Shown: positions 20,805-34,299 of the stretch, one piece after another
Numbering within the stretch: position 1 is the stretch's first letter
Layout of the letters: every line of letters begins with the position of its first letter
From: Paraferrimonas sedimenticola
Lineage (GTDB): Bacteria; Pseudomonadota; Gammaproteobacteria; Enterobacterales; Shewanellaceae
DNA length: 64,000 nt
Direction: 5' to 3'
Assembly (NCBI RefSeq): GCF_002282855.1
Contig: NZ_NRIR01000011.1
Location: forward strand, 1-64,000
Made by a program: the position numbers and the translations under genes
The notes under the pieces: generated by a model
What the model saw: the letters and a program-made list of their open reading frames with translations, nothing else
Told to the model about the DNA's origin: nothing
The model's database searches: none

Positions 20805-22016
20805 ATGTCCTCCGATAGCGAATACAGCCTGCAACCCGTTCCTCAATCTGCCCGCAAAGGTTTCTTATCGCTGACCTTCTTAATGTTGGGGTTAACCTTT
20901 TTTTCGGCCTCTATGTGGACCGGTGGCAAATTAGGTACAGGCTTGGGTTATGACGACTTTTTTGCAGCAGTGCTCACAGGAAACCTGTTACTCGGGCTTT
21001 ATACCGCATCTCTGGGATACATAGGCGCAAGCACAGGGCTTTCAACCCACTTGCTGGCGCGATATTCGTTTGGCCGCAAAGGTAGCTTTCTTCCATCTGC
21101 CTTGCTCGGTGGCACTCAGGTGGGATGGTTTGGCGTAGGTGTTGCCATGTTTGCCTTACCCGTGGAGAAGGCTACTGGCATAGACGCCATTTGGTTAATT
21201 GGCATCGCCGGGGTGGCAATGACCTCCACCGTATACTTCGGCATCAAAGCGCTAATGCTGCTCTCTTCAATCGCGGTTCCGGCCATCGCCGTACTCGGGG
21301 GCTATTCGGTGTATTTGGCAGTGATTGATATTGGCGGTGTTAACGAGCTCAAACAGTTGGTGCCCGAGCAAGCACTGGCAAGTAATGTGGCCATTTCTAT
21401 GGTTGTTGGCTCGTTTATTAGCGCAGGCACCCTGACCGCTGACTTCGTACGCTACGGACGCTCGGCCAAAACCGCGGTACTGATAACCCTTATCGCCTTC
21501 TTTATCGGCAACTCACTGATGTTTGCGTTTGGTGCAGCAGGGGCTGCTGTCACCGGCGAGGCGGACATTTCACAAGTCATGTTGCTGCAAGGCTTGTTGA
21601 TTCCCGCAATTTTGGTGCTGGGGCTAAATATTTGGACCACTAACGACAATGCCCTGTATGCCTCCGGGTTAGGATTCGCCAATATAACTGGCGCCTCTTC
21701 TAAAAAGCTCAGTGTTATCAACGGTATTATCGGCACCTTGCTGGCGCTGTGGCTATACAACAACTTTGTCGGCTGGCTGACCTTTTTATCCGCAGCCATA
21801 CCGCCGATCGGCGGCGTACTCATCGCAGACTATTGGCTGCGACGGCAGAAATATCAGACCTTTGATGACAGCCGATTCAAGAACATTCGCTGGAGTGCCC
21901 TAATCGCGGTGGCCATTGGTGTTGCGGCAGGCCACTTGCTCCCGGGCATCGTCCCGGTAAATGCCGTGCTCGGTGCAGCGATTAGCTACGCATTTCTCAG
22001 CCGCATCGAAGACTAG
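20805..22016 (+). CDS. codB: cytosine permease CodB
   Basis: Nucleobase:cation symporter-1 family transporter importing cytosine; 403 aa with about 12 hydrophobic segments. The N-terminus VPQSARKGFLSLTFLMLGL and the FFSASMWTGGKLGTGL and GGTQVGWFGVGVAMFA stretches are nearly identical to E. coli CodB as I recall it. codA follows after 12 bases. The pair supplies uracil and ammonia from external cytosine. It stands between fadBA and tusA, outside the conserved core order, and may be an acquired insertion. Confidence 0.93.
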   Translation: MSSDSEYSLQPVPQSARKGFLSLTFLMLGLTFFSASMWTGGKLGTGLGYDDFFAAVLTGNLLLGLYTASLGYIGASTGLSTHLLARYSFGRKGSFLPSALLGGTQVGWFGVGVAMFALPVEKATGIDAIWLIGIAGVAMTSTVYFGIKALMLLSSIAVPAIAVLGGYSVYLAVIDIGGVNELKQLVPEQALASNVAISMVVGSFISAGTLTADFVRYGRSAKTAVLITLIAFFIGNSLMFAFGAAGAAVTGEADISQVMLLQGLLIPAILVLGLNIWTTNDNALYASGLGFANITGASSKKLSVINGIIGTLLALWLYNNFVGWLTFLSAAIPPIGGVLIADYWLRRQKYQTFDDSRFKNIRWSALIAVAIGVAAGHLLPGIVPVNAVLGAAISYAFLSRIED

Positions 22017-22028
22017 CGCGAGGTTCTC

Positions 22029-23291
22029 ATGCAAATCATCAACGCCCGCTTTAACGATAAGCCCGGCTTGTGGAGTGTCCGCTGCGAACAGGGGCTTTTT
22101 AGTGACATCTGCGCCATGGATGCCAATCCAAAAGTCGACAGCGATGCCTATGATGCCCGCGAAAAGCTGCTCGTCAGTCCGTTTGTTGAACCTCACATCC
22201 ACTTAGATGCCACCCAGACTGCGGGGCAGCCCAATTGGAATTTATCTGGCACCCTGTTTGAGGGCATTGAACGTTGGGCTGAGCGCAAAAATGTGCTCAA
22301 TATTGAAGACGTCAAAGCTCGTGCACACAAGACCTTATCCTGGCAGATAGCCAACGGAATTCAGCACGTGCGAACCCATGTAGACGTCTCAGATCCAAGC
22401 CTGATGGCTCTACATGCCATGCTAGAAGTAAAACAAGAAATTGCTGACTACATCGACCTGCAGATAGTCGCGTTTCCACAAGAAGGCATTCTCTCTTACC
22501 CTAATGGCAAGGCATTAATGCGACAGGCGATGGAGCTAGGTGCCGATGTGGTCGGTGCCATCCCCCATTTCGAGTACACCCGCGAATACGGTGTTGAATC
22601 GCTGCACTTTGCCATCGAACTGGCGCTTGAGTACGAGGCGCTGGTGGACGTTCATTGCGACGAGATAGATGACGAGCAAAGCCGCTTTGTTGAAACTCTG
22701 GCTTGCCTAGCGCTAGAGCATCAAATCGGCCATCGAGTGACTGCCAGCCACACCACCGCCATGCATTCCTACAACAATGCTTACGCATCGCGCCTATTTC
22801 GACTGCTCAAACGCAGCGGCATCAGTTTTGTCGCCAACCCGCTAGTTAACACTCACTTACAAGGAAGGTTCGATAGTTATCCAAAACGCCGCGGAGTAAC
22901 TCGAGTAAAAGAGATGCTTGATGCCAATATTAACGTCTGCTTTGGCCACGACGATGTCTTCGACCCTTGGTACCCTCTTGGAACCGCTAATATGCTGCAG
23001 GTACTGCATATGGGCCTGCACGTTTGCCAAATCATGGGCTTTGAGCAAATCAATCAAGGGTTACGCTTGATTAGCGAGCACTCCGCTAAAGCCTTGAACC
23101 TATCCAAGTTCGGTATAACACAAGGTCTGCCAGCCAGCTTCCTATTGCTAAATGCCAGCAATGGCTTTGATGCGCTTCGCCGCCAAGCAGAGGTAGTGCT
23201 TTCCGTTCGAAAAGGCATTGTGATTGCCAAAACTGAGCCGGCGCACAGCGAGATACTTGGCCCACTAAATCAGCAAATCGACTTTCGTTAA
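22029..23291 (+). CDS. codA: cytosine deaminase CodA
   Basis: Amidohydrolase deaminating cytosine to uracil and ammonia; 420 aa. Metal-ligand motifs are in order: [12 protein letters not shown] (HxH), [11 protein letters not shown] (His, with the catalytic Glu following as in CodA), [10 protein letters not shown] (His) and [11 protein letters not shown] (Asp). The latter two closely match E. coli CodA. It shares an operon with the permease codB. Confidence 0.93.
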   Translation: MQIINARFNDKPGLWSVRCEQGLFSDICAMDANPKVDSDAYDAREKLLVSPFVEPHIHLDATQTAGQPNWNLSGTLFEGIERWAERKNVLNIEDVKARAHKTLSWQIANGIQHVRTHVDVSDPSLMALHAMLEVKQEIADYIDLQIVAFPQEGILSYPNGKALMRQAMELGADVVGAIPHFEYTREYGVESLHFAIELALEYEALVDVHCDEIDDEQSRFVETLACLALEHQIGHRVTASHTTAMHSYNNAYASRLFRLLKRSGISFVANPLVNTHLQGRFDSYPKRRGVTRVKEMLDANINVCFGHDDVFDPWYPLGTANMLQVLHMGLHVCQIMGFEQINQGLRLISEHSAKALNLSKFGITQGLPASFLLLNASNGFDALRRQAEVVLSVRKGIVIAKTEPAHSEILGPLNQQIDFR

Positions 23292-23385
23292 TGCTAAAGC
23301 GGTCACTGTTTGTGCAAATGGCGTTGGCCATTAGTGCGCATCCAAGTAGAATTGAGGCCTGTGTGAAGAGGAACCCTTAGTCAAT

Positions 23386-23634
23386 ATGATGCCCGACCCA
23401 TTTGAAAACGCCGAACACCATCTCGATGCCTTAGGCCTGCGCTGTCCAGAGCCAGTAATGATGGTGAGAAAGACCGTGCGTAAAATGACCCAAGGTGAAA
23501 CCTTGTTGGTTGTTGCCGATGACCCATCAACCACTCGTGACATTCCCAGTTTTTGCGAGTTTATGGACCACACTTTGGTTGCCAAGCAGATCGACGCTTC
23601 CCCTTTTCAATATCTCATTAAAAAGGGCGGCTAA
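23386..23634 (+). CDS. tusA: sulfur carrier protein TusA
   Basis: Small sulfur carrier relaying persulfide from IscS to the TusBCDE system for 2-thiouridine in tRNA; 82 aa. The [19 protein letters not shown] segment contains the family's CPxP motif with the active Cys at about residue 20. Either of two adjacent Met codons could start. It is preceded by an unrelated codBA pair and followed by a terminator whose loop includes its stop codon. Confidence 0.94.
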   Translation: MMPDPFENAEHHLDALGLRCPEPVMMVRKTVRKMTQGETLLVVADDPSTTRDIPSFCEFMDHTLVAKQIDASPFQYLIKKGG

Positions 23635-23643
23635 CCGCCCTTT
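23622..23643 (+). terminator. terminator of tusA
   Basis: AAAGGGCGG/CCGCCCTTT 9-bp stem; the four-base loop CTAA contains the tusA stop codon. A short T-rich tail follows. Confidence 0.8.
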
Positions 23644-23735
23644 CTCATCTCTATCAATTCCCCACTAAAAATTATCAATTGTCGGCAATTTGTGCGATAA
23701 CTAGTAGCGCAAAAATATAACAATCAACGCCGAGA

Positions 23736-26700
23736 ATGATGATGAACAAAAGCCTGATAAGTCTGTGCATTGCCGCAGTGTTTTCAGTTCCTACCGCCTT
23801 AGCCGATGACGATGCCAAAGCCCCAAGTTGGGATGTCAACGCACCCGCTAACGCGCCGTTAGAAACCATACAAATCGATACCAAATCGGGGACTTGGATG
23901 AATGTGTCCCTGTCTCCTGACGGCAAGACCATAGTATTTGACTTGTTAGGTGATATTTACAGCATGCCAGCCAAAGGAGGTGAGGCGACGCCACTGATCA
24001 AGGGTATCGCTTGGCACATGCAACCTGTATTCAGCCCAGACGGTAAAACCATTGCGTTTACCTCAGATCAAGGCGGCGGAGATAACATATGGATCATGAA
24101 CGCCGATGGCTCTAACCCTCGCGCGGTTACCAACGAGACGTTTCGTCTGCTAAACAGCCCAGCTTGGAGCCCAGATGGAAAATACCTAGTGGCTCGTAAG
24201 CACTTTACAGGCACCCGTAGCCTAGGTGCCGGCGAGGTGTGGATGTACCACGTTGAAGGCGGCTCTGGGGTAAAACTTACCGAGCGTCCAAACGATCAGA
24301 AAGACTTGGGCGAACCCGCTTTTTCACCGGATGGTAAATACATTTACTTCAGTCAAGATGACACTCCGGGCAAAACCTTTCACTACTCTAAAGACTCGGT
24401 TCAAGGCATTTATAAGATCAAGCGCTACGACCGCGCTAGCGGCGAAATCGAGGTGCTAATTCAAGGTACCGGCGGCGCTATTCGCCCAACGCCAAGCCCA
24501 GATGGTAAACAGTTGGCCTATATTAAGCGCGATGGCTTCCAATCTACCCTGTACGTCATGGATTTGGAGTCGGGTAACCATCGTAAAGTCACTGACCACC
24601 TCGACCGCGATATGCAAGAGACATGGGCGATTCACGGTGTCTACCCCACCCTTTCATGGACAAGCGATAACAAGGAAATATTCTTCTGGGCCAAGGGCGG
24701 TCTAAACAAAGTTGCGGTAAAGGACGGACAGCTTGATACCATTCCGTTTCATGTCAAAGCCGAGAAGCAAATACAGCCGTCTTTGCGCTTCAAAAAAGAC
24801 TTAGACCAAGACCAGTTTGACGTCAAAATGCTTCGCCAAGCCCAAGTATCACCGGATGGTGAAAAGGTAGTATTTGAAGCCATGGGTAAACTTTGGCTAA
24901 AAGAGCTTCCCAACGGTAAAATGAAGCGTCTAACCAAGCTAGACGATGAGTTCGACGAACTATGGCCGCAGTGGTCTCGCGACGGTAAGTCCATCGTATT
25001 CTCGACTTGGAACGACCAGAAACAAGGTGAAATACGCGTCGTAACGGTTCGCAACGGCCGCTCCAAAGCGCTCACACAAGAGCCTGGTAAATACGTAGAA
25101 CCCACCTTCTCTCCTGATGGTGAAACCGTGGTGTATCGCAAGGCCGGGGGCGGTTATCTTCTCCCTAAAACTTGGTCGCAAAACCCAGGCCTTTACAAAG
25201 TCGCCGTTAATAAGGGCACACCTGAGCGCATCAGTCGCAAAGGTTTCCAGCCGCAATTTGGCGCCAGCAACGACCGCGTTTACTTTATGGAAAGCGGCAA
25301 AGAGCAGAAGTTGAGCTCGGTCGGAATGAATGGCTACGATGCTCGTACCCACTACACCAGCAAGCTAGCAACGGAATTCCGAGTCTCGCCAGATGGAAAG
25401 CACTTGGCGTTTGCTGAGCGATTTAAGGTGTTTATCACACCATTTGCTAAGCATGGTGAAACTGTCGTAATCGGCCCACAAGCCAACAACCTTCCTGTGA
25501 CTCAACTGTCACAGCGTGCTGGAGAGAGCATTAGTTGGGGTGGTGACAATCAATCGCTGCATTGGACTTTGGGCCCAGAGCTGTTCACAGCGAAAGTCGA
25601 CACCAATTACCAAACAGATGAAGCCCAAGCCAAAGAACAGCTAACGATTACAGATATTGGTTTCACCCAAAAGAGTTATGTTCCACGTGGAACAGTCGCC
25701 TTTACCGGCGGCCAAGTGATTACTATGGAAGGTGAAAAAGTCATTGCCAATGGCACGGTAGTGGTTCAAGACAATAAGATTGTTGCAGTGGGTAATGTCG
25801 ATGACACCCATATTCCAGCCAATGCGCAAATTATTGATATCAGTGGCCAAACCATTATGCCTGGGCTTTTCGATGCCCATGCACACGGTGGTCAGGGCCA
25901 AAACGAAATCATTCCTCAGCAAAACTGGATCAACTATGCTGGCTTAGCCCTAGGCGTAACCAGTATTCACGACCCATCAAATGATACCACTGAGATATTT
26001 GCCGCCGCCGAGCGACAAAAAGCGGGTATCTCGGTTGGACCACGTATTTTTAGCACGGGTACCATTCTATACGGTGCCCATGGCGCCGGTTATACCTCGC
26101 ACGTAGATTCACTGGATGATGCAAAGTTCCATTTGGAGCGGTTGCAAAAAGTGGGTGCTATCAGTGTGAAGAGCTATAACCAGCCTCGCCGCAATCAGCG
26201 TCAACAAGTGATTCAGGCAGGGCGAGAGTTGGGAATGATGGTGGTGCCCGAAGGTGGCAGTTTGCTGCAGCACAACTTGAGTATGATTGCCGACGGCCAC
26301 ACAACCGTGGAGCACTCCTTACCTGTAGGCGCTATCTATGACGACATTCTGCAGTTCTGGGGACAAACTAAGGTAGGCCACACGCCTACGTTGGTTGTGG
26401 CATACGGTGGTATCTGGGGTGAAAACTACTGGTACGATAAAACTGACGTTTGGTCGCACCCTCGCCTAACTAAGTATGTCCCATCTGAAATTTTGAATGT
26501 TCGCTCTATGCGTGTGACCACCGCACCTGACGAACACTATAACCACTTTAACGTCGCTCGCGTTGCTAACGAACTAATACAAGTTGGTGTTAACTCCGCG
26601 ATTGGCGCGCATGGCCAACGAGAAGGTCTCGGCGCTCATTGGGAAATATGGATGTTTGAGCAAGGCGGCATGACGCCGTTGCAAGCCTTAAAGACTGCGA

Positions 26701-26927
26701 CCATTAATCCAGCCACGCATTTCGGCATGGACCATCAGTTGGGCAGCCTGACCCCGGGCAAGCTAGCTGACATTATCGTAATCGACGGTGATCCGCTAAA
26801 AGACATACGCCAAACCGACAAAGTGCGTTTCACCATGGTCAATGGCCGCCTGTTTGACGCAGAAACCATGAACCAACTAAATGGTGATAAAACACAGCGT
26901 AAAGCCTTTTACTTCGAACAAGAATAA
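23736..26927 (+). CDS. exported TolB-like beta-propeller/amidohydrolase fusion protein
   Basis: Very large secreted enzyme, 1063 aa. After a signal peptide (to about residue 24) there are at least nine WD40-like PD40 repeats with the SPDGK signature, for example FSPDGKTIAFTSD, WSPDGKYLVA and WSRDGKSIVFST. An amidohydrolase domain begins near residue 645 (FTGGQVITMEGEKVIANG) with the HxH metal motif in GLFDAHAHGG, a lysine in SVKSYNQP and a histidine in TTVEHSLP. The usual late Asp appears to be replaced by His in AIGAHGQREGLGAHWE, which may be a feature of this subfamily. Substrate unknown, possibly peptide- or imide-like. Three consecutive ATG codons leave the exact start open. Confidence 0.85.
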   Translation: MMMNKSLISLCIAAVFSVPTALADDDAKAPSWDVNAPANAPLETIQIDTKSGTWMNVSLSPDGKTIVFDLLGDIYSMPAKGGEATPLIKGIAWHMQPVFSPDGKTIAFTSDQGGGDNIWIMNADGSNPRAVTNETFRLLNSPAWSPDGKYLVARKHFTGTRSLGAGEVWMYHVEGGSGVKLTERPNDQKDLGEPAFSPDGKYIYFSQDDTPGKTFHYSKDSVQGIYKIKRYDRASGEIEVLIQGTGGAIRPTPSPDGKQLAYIKRDGFQSTLYVMDLESGNHRKVTDHLDRDMQETWAIHGVYPTLSWTSDNKEIFFWAKGGLNKVAVKDGQLDTIPFHVKAEKQIQPSLRFKKDLDQDQFDVKMLRQAQVSPDGEKVVFEAMGKLWLKELPNGKMKRLTKLDDEFDELWPQWSRDGKSIVFSTWNDQKQGEIRVVTVRNGRSKALTQEPGKYVEPTFSPDGETVVYRKAGGGYLLPKTWSQNPGLYKVAVNKGTPERISRKGFQPQFGASNDRVYFMESGKEQKLSSVGMNGYDARTHYTSKLATEFRVSPDGKHLAFAERFKVFITPFAKHGETVVIGPQANNLPVTQLSQRAGESISWGGDNQSLHWTLGPELFTAKVDTNYQTDEAQAKEQLTITDIGFTQKSYVPRGTVAFTGGQVITMEGEKVIANGTVVVQDNKIVAVGNVDDTHIPANAQIIDISGQTIMPGLFDAHAHGGQGQNEIIPQQNWINYAGLALGVTSIHDPSNDTTEIFAAAERQKAGISVGPRIFSTGTILYGAHGAGYTSHVDSLDDAKFHLERLQKVGAISVKSYNQPRRNQRQQVIQAGRELGMMVVPEGGSLLQHNLSMIADGHTTVEHSLPVGAIYDDILQFWGQTKVGHTPTLVVAYGGIWGENYWYDKTDVWSHPRLTKYVPSEILNVRSMRVTTAPDEHYNHFNVARVANELIQVGVNSAIGAHGQREGLGAHWEIWMFEQGGMTPLQALKTATINPATHFGMDHQLGSLTPGKLADIIVIDGDPLKDIRQTDKVRFTMVNGRLFDAETMNQLNGDKTQRKAFYFEQE
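25679..25694. promoter_or_regulatory. parS-like site 2 (within the amidohydrolase gene)
   Basis: A 16-base perfect palindrome TGTTCCACGTGGAACA. It is a symmetrical variant of the parS consensus (TGTTTCACGTGAAACA), with C for T and G for A in the arms, and resembles Bacillus parS, which has the C variant in one arm. It is read in frame as YVPRGT in the linker before the amidohydrolase domain. Confidence 0.7.
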
Positions 26928-26943
26928 CCGGCATCTAGGCAAC

Positions 26944-26973
26944 AAAAAGGGAAGCCAGCTGGCTTCCCTTTTT
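26944..26973. terminator. bidirectional terminator between amidohydrolase and tag
   Basis: A 13-bp perfect stem AAAAAGGGAAGCC/GGCTTCCCTTTTT with a 4-base loop. T runs on both strands serve the two convergent genes. Confidence 0.88.
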
Positions 26974-26976
26974 TAA

Positions 26977-26992
26977 TGTTTCACGTGAAACA
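26977..26992. promoter_or_regulatory. parS site 3 (intergenic, amidohydrolase/tag)
   Basis: Exact 16-base consensus palindrome TGTTTCACGTGAAACA in the gap between the convergent genes, 3 bases after the terminator and ending 1 base before the tag stop codon. It is the only one of the four parS-type sites lying wholly outside coding sequence. Confidence 0.9.
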
Positions 26993-26993
26993 A

Positions 26994-27560
26994 TTAGTCA
27001 GTCTTTTGTCTTGGATAGCAGTGACAACCCACTTCATGGTCATTGACCATGCCCACCGCTTGCATAAAGGCATAACAAATGGTCGGTCCTACAAAGTTAA
27101 ACCCGGCTTTTTTAAGCGCTTTGGACATGGCTTCTGACTCAGGGGTTTGAGCTGGCAACTCGTCCATACTCTTCCAAGCATTGAGTCTTGGCTCCCCACC
27201 TATGAAGCTCCATAAAAACTCGCTGAAATCTACGCCCTGCTCTTTCAACGCAATATAGCCTTTGGCGTTGCGAATGATGGATTGCACCTTGAGGTGATTG
27301 CGGACAATTCCTTTGTCTTGCAGTAATGCTTCAACTTTGGCTTCATCGTACAGTGCAATCTTGTATGGGTCGAAACCGTCAAAGGCTTTCTCGTAGTTAG
27401 CCTGCTTCTTTAAAATTGTTATCCATGATAAGCCGGCTTGCTGTCCATCAAGGCACAATTTGGCAAACAACTCGCGCTCATCGTACACAGGCCTACCCCA
27501 AACCTTATCGTGATATTCTTGATAGATGGGATCGTCACTTACCCAGCCACATCGTTGCAT
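26994..27560 (-). CDS. tag: DNA-3-methyladenine glycosylase I
   Basis: Base-excision repair glycosylase removing 3-methyladenine; 188 aa. The zinc-snap ligands are in place: Cys4 (MQRCGW), His17 (YQEYHDKVWG), and the C-terminal His and Cys in NDHEVGCHCYP. The DERELFAKLCLDGQQAGLSW segment is typical of the family. It diverges from glyQ, next to which tag is found in Shewanella. Confidence 0.96.
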   Translation of the reverse strand: MQRCGWVSDDPIYQEYHDKVWGRPVYDERELFAKLCLDGQQAGLSWITILKKQANYEKAFDGFDPYKIALYDEAKVEALLQDKGIVRNHLKVQSIIRNAKGYIALKEQGVDFSEFLWSFIGGEPRLNAWKSMDELPAQTPESEAMSKALKKAGFNFVGPTICYAFMQAVGMVNDHEVGCHCYPRQKTD

Positions 27561-27682
27561 ATTGCATCCTGTTGATTTTTCCTAGCCTATCTAAAAATTA
27601 ACCTACATTCCCAAACACTGACAAGGTATACTTTGTCGGTTAATTTTATCGATAAAACTATTGCTGGATATTCAAAGCCATC

Positions 27683-28600
27683 ATGCCTAAATACGACATA
27701 AAAACCTTTCAGGGCTTTATTCTTGCTCTGCAAGATTACTGGGCGCAACAGGGCTGCGCCGTTGTACAACCGTTAGACATGGAAGTAGGCGCTGGTACTT
27801 TCCACCCGATGACCTTCTTAAAGGCGATTGGACCTGAGCCAATGAGCTCGGCCTACGTGCAGCCATGCCGTCGTCCAACTGACGGCCGTTACGGTGAAAA
27901 CCCTAACCGTCTGCAGCACTACTACCAATTTCAAGTGATGCTCAAACCATCGCCAGACAATATCCAAGAACTATACCTTGGCTCTCTGCGCGCCCTGGGT
28001 ATCGACACTAGCATTCACGACATTCGCTTCGTTGAAGACAACTGGGAAAGCCCAACTTTGGGCGCCTGGGGCTTGGGTTGGGAAGTTTGGCTAAACGGTA
28101 TGGAAGTGACTCAGTTTACCTACTTCCAGCAAGTGGGTGGCTTAGAGTGCTCCCCTGTCACTGGTGAGATCACCTATGGTCTAGAGCGTTTGGCCATGTA
28201 CATTCAAGGCGTGGATTCGGTTTACGACCTAGTATGGACCGATGGCCCAATGGGCAAAATCACCTACGGCGACGTGTTCCATCAAAACGAAGTTGAGCAA
28301 TCCACATACAACTTTGAGCACGCCAACGTAGAGGTGCTATTCGCGACTTTCGATCAGTGCGAACAAGCCTGTAATGAGTTATTGGCACTTGAGCCAGCTT
28401 TACCTTTGCCAGCTTACGAACAAGTGATCAAAGCGAGCCACGCCTTTAACCTACTCGACGCCCGTCACGCTATTTCGGTGACCGAGCGTCAACGCTATAT
28501 TCTGCGCGTGCGCACCATGTCTAAAGCGGTTGCCGAAGCTTACTACGCTTCCCGCGAAGCCATTGGCTTCCCTATGTGCGCCGATAAGGAAGAGAAATAG
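27683..28600 (+). CDS. glyQ: glycyl-tRNA synthetase alpha subunit
   Basis: Catalytic subunit of the alpha2beta2 bacterial glycyl-tRNA synthetase; 305 aa. It begins with the characteristic [17 protein letters not shown] and contains [20 protein letters not shown] and [19 protein letters not shown] of the class II active site. glyS starts one base after its stop, and the last codons of glyQ supply the AAGGAAGAG ribosome binding site for glyS. Confidence 0.98.
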   Translation: MPKYDIKTFQGFILALQDYWAQQGCAVVQPLDMEVGAGTFHPMTFLKAIGPEPMSSAYVQPCRRPTDGRYGENPNRLQHYYQFQVMLKPSPDNIQELYLGSLRALGIDTSIHDIRFVEDNWESPTLGAWGLGWEVWLNGMEVTQFTYFQQVGGLECSPVTGEITYGLERLAMYIQGVDSVYDLVWTDGPMGKITYGDVFHQNEVEQSTYNFEHANVEVLFATFDQCEQACNELLALEPALPLPAYEQVIKASHAFNLLDARHAISVTERQRYILRVRTMSKAVAEAYYASREAIGFPMCADKEEK

Positions 28601-28601
28601 A

Positions 28602-30665
28602 ATGCAAAACTTCCTAATTGAACTGGGTACCGAAGAGCTACCTCCAAAAGCCTTGCGTCAGCTTGCAACCAGCTTGGCCGACAACATTGTTGACCAGCTA
28701 AACCAAGCCGAGTTTCAATTTGAATCCAGCCAGTGGTACGCCTCTCCACGTCGTCTAGCGGTAAGCATTAAGCAACTGGCCGAGCGCCAAGCCGACAAGG
28801 TGGTTGAGAAGAAAGGTCCTTCGGTTAAGGCCGCATTTGATGCTGATGGCAAGCCTACCAAAGCCGCAGAAGGCTGGGCGCGGTCCAACGGCATTACCGT
28901 TGACCAAGCACAGCGCTTTGTTACCGATAAAGGTGAGTGGTTGCTTCACAAAGCCGAAGTCAAAGGCAAAAGCATTGTTGAAGTCATGCCTGACATGGTT
29001 AAACAGGCTATCGCTAAACTGCCAATTCCTAAGCCAATGCGCTGGGGCAGCACGCGTGACCAATTCATTCGCCCTGTGCACACGCTAACTTTGCTATACG
29101 GTGACCAGCTTATTGATGCCGAAGCCTTAGGTGTTCGTTCAGCGCGAACCCTGCAAGGCCACCGCTTCATGGGTCAAGCTAGTTTAGAGATTAATCATGC
29201 AGATCAATACCTTGAGCTTCTTAAAGAGCAAGGAAAAGTGATCGCTGATTACCAGGCTCGCAAAGAATTCATCGCCGCTGAAGTCACCAAAGCCGCAGAG
29301 GCTGCTGGTGGTATCGCCGACATGGAAGACGACCTACTGGAAGAAGTGACTTCTCTGGTTGAGTGGCCAGTCGTACTGACTGCCAATTTCGACGACAAGT
29401 TCCTAAAAGTGCCAGCAGAAGCTTTGGTCTACACCATGAAGAGCGACCAGAAGTACTTCCCGGTTTACGACGAGCAAGGCAAACTCAACAACCGCTTCAT
29501 TTTCGTTTCTAACATCGAGTCTAACGACCCTCAACAGGTCATCGAAGGAAACGAGAAAGTGGTACGCCCTCGCCTCGCCGATGCTGAGTTCTTCTTCAAC
29601 ACCGACCAAAAGCATAAGCTAGCGGATCGCGTTGATAGTTTGGAAAGCGTTATCTTCCAAAAGCAACTGGGTACCTTGAAGCAACGTTCTGAGCGCATCA
29701 GCGCAATTGCCGGCTTTATTGCCAGCCAATTGGATAGTGACTCTGATGCAGCCAAGCGCGCTGGTCTTCTGTCTAAAGCCGACCTGATGACCGAGATGGT
29801 GATGGAGTTCACCGACACTCAAGGCATCATGGGTATGCACTACGCTCGCCTAGACGGTGAAGCCGAGAGTGTGGCGCTTGCGATTAGCGAACAATACCTA
29901 CCTAAGTTTTCTGGTGACCGAGTACCAAGCGAAGCGGTATCCATCGCAGTTGCTCTGGCTGAGAAGCTGGACACCTTAACCGGTATCTTTGGTATCAATC
30001 AGCCGCCAAAAGGGGACAAAGACCCGTTTGCACTGCGTCGTGCTTCCATTGGTACCCTGCGTATCATCATGGAAAACCAATTGCCGCTAGACCTGCGCGA
30101 ACTGCTTCAATTCGCAGTAGAGCAGCACGGTGACAACCTGAGCAACGACAACTGCCTAAACGACGTGTTGGAATTCTGTTTTGGCCGCTTTAGAAGCTGG
30201 TACCAGGACAACGGCTTCTCAGTTGATGTGATTCAAGCAGTGTTGGCCCGTCGCCCTTCTCGTCCGTACGACTTTGATTTGCGCGTTAACGCGGTAACGG
30301 CATTCAAGCAATTGGAGCAAGCCCAAGCACTGGCAGCAGCCAATAAGCGCGTGAGCAATATTTTGGCCAAGTACGACGGTGAGTTAAGCGATTCACTTAA
30401 CCCTGAATTGCTGACCGAAGCCGCTGAAGTGCAATTGGCCGACGCGCTAACCAAAGTGAGTCAGGGATTAGAAGCGAAAGCCGCTTCAGGTGATTACCAG
30501 TCTGTGCTAACTGAATTGTCGACTTTGCGCGACGACGTCGATAACTTCTTCGACCAGGTAATGGTGATGGCAGAAGATCCAGCGGTGAAACAAAACCGTC
30601 TGTCTCTGCTAAATCAACTGCGTGATCGTTTCTTGTTAGTCGCCGATATTTCGGTACTACAATAA
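28602..30665 (+). CDS. glyS: glycyl-tRNA synthetase beta subunit
   Basis: tRNA-binding subunit of glycyl-tRNA synthetase, 687 aa, the standard length. It begins [19 protein letters not shown], the family N-terminus; an open frame runs further back into glyQ but this ATG, one base after the glyQ stop, is the evident start. The catalytically inactive HD-like core and the C-terminal DALR anticodon-binding domain ([10 protein letters not shown], near residue 590) are recognisable. Confidence 0.97.
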   Translation: MQNFLIELGTEELPPKALRQLATSLADNIVDQLNQAEFQFESSQWYASPRRLAVSIKQLAERQADKVVEKKGPSVKAAFDADGKPTKAAEGWARSNGITVDQAQRFVTDKGEWLLHKAEVKGKSIVEVMPDMVKQAIAKLPIPKPMRWGSTRDQFIRPVHTLTLLYGDQLIDAEALGVRSARTLQGHRFMGQASLEINHADQYLELLKEQGKVIADYQARKEFIAAEVTKAAEAAGGIADMEDDLLEEVTSLVEWPVVLTANFDDKFLKVPAEALVYTMKSDQKYFPVYDEQGKLNNRFIFVSNIESNDPQQVIEGNEKVVRPRLADAEFFFNTDQKHKLADRVDSLESVIFQKQLGTLKQRSERISAIAGFIASQLDSDSDAAKRAGLLSKADLMTEMVMEFTDTQGIMGMHYARLDGEAESVALAISEQYLPKFSGDRVPSEAVSIAVALAEKLDTLTGIFGINQPPKGDKDPFALRRASIGTLRIIMENQLPLDLRELLQFAVEQHGDNLSNDNCLNDVLEFCFGRFRSWYQDNGFSVDVIQAVLARRPSRPYDFDLRVNAVTAFKQLEQAQALAAANKRVSNILAKYDGELSDSLNPELLTEAAEVQLADALTKVSQGLEAKAASGDYQSVLTELSTLRDDVDNFFDQVMVMAEDPAVKQNRLSLLNQLRDRFLLVADISVLQ

Positions 30666-30674
30666 GCGCAAAAA

Positions 30675-30696
30675 AGGGGATCGCACTCGATCCCCT
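30675..30696 (+). terminator. hairpin after glyS
   Basis: AGGGGATCG/CGATCCCCT 9-bp stem with loop CACT, 10 bases after the glyS stop. There is no T run directly after it, so the following hairpin at 30718-30745 is the more likely intrinsic terminator. Confidence 0.6.
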
Positions 30697-30706
30697 ATCA
30701 ACAAAG

Positions 30707-30715
30707 TTATCCACA
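30707..30715 (+). promoter_or_regulatory. isolated DnaA box
   Basis: Perfect TTATCCACA between the two hairpins in the glyS/gyrB convergent gap. It is about 11 kb from oriC; whether it titrates DnaA or is accidental is unknown. Confidence 0.55.
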
Positions 30716-30717
30716 TA

Positions 30718-30745
30718 AAAAAGCCGCTCGATTGAGCGGCTTTTT
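30718..30745. terminator. bidirectional terminator between glyS and gyrB
   Basis: AAAAAGCCGCTC/GAGCGGCTTTTT 12-bp stem with loop GATT, T runs on both strands, between two convergent genes. Confidence 0.88.
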
Positions 30746-30766
30746 CGATCCCAGAAAAGGATCCGA

Positions 30767-34287
<3,521 letters not shown>

Positions 34288-34299
34288 GTTCGCCGTAGA

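Noticed and set aside
20676-23385. Genomic island or mobile element around codBA
   Set aside because: No integrase, transposase, tRNA or direct repeats were seen at its borders.
27561-27682. Possible glycine riboswitch or T-box upstream of glyQ
   Set aside because: The leader is short (about 120 bases shared with tag) and shows no conserved T-box or riboswitch core.
28530-28601. Extension of GlyS upstream into glyQ
   Set aside because: The family start [13 protein letters not shown] matches the ATG at 28602, one base after the glyQ stop.
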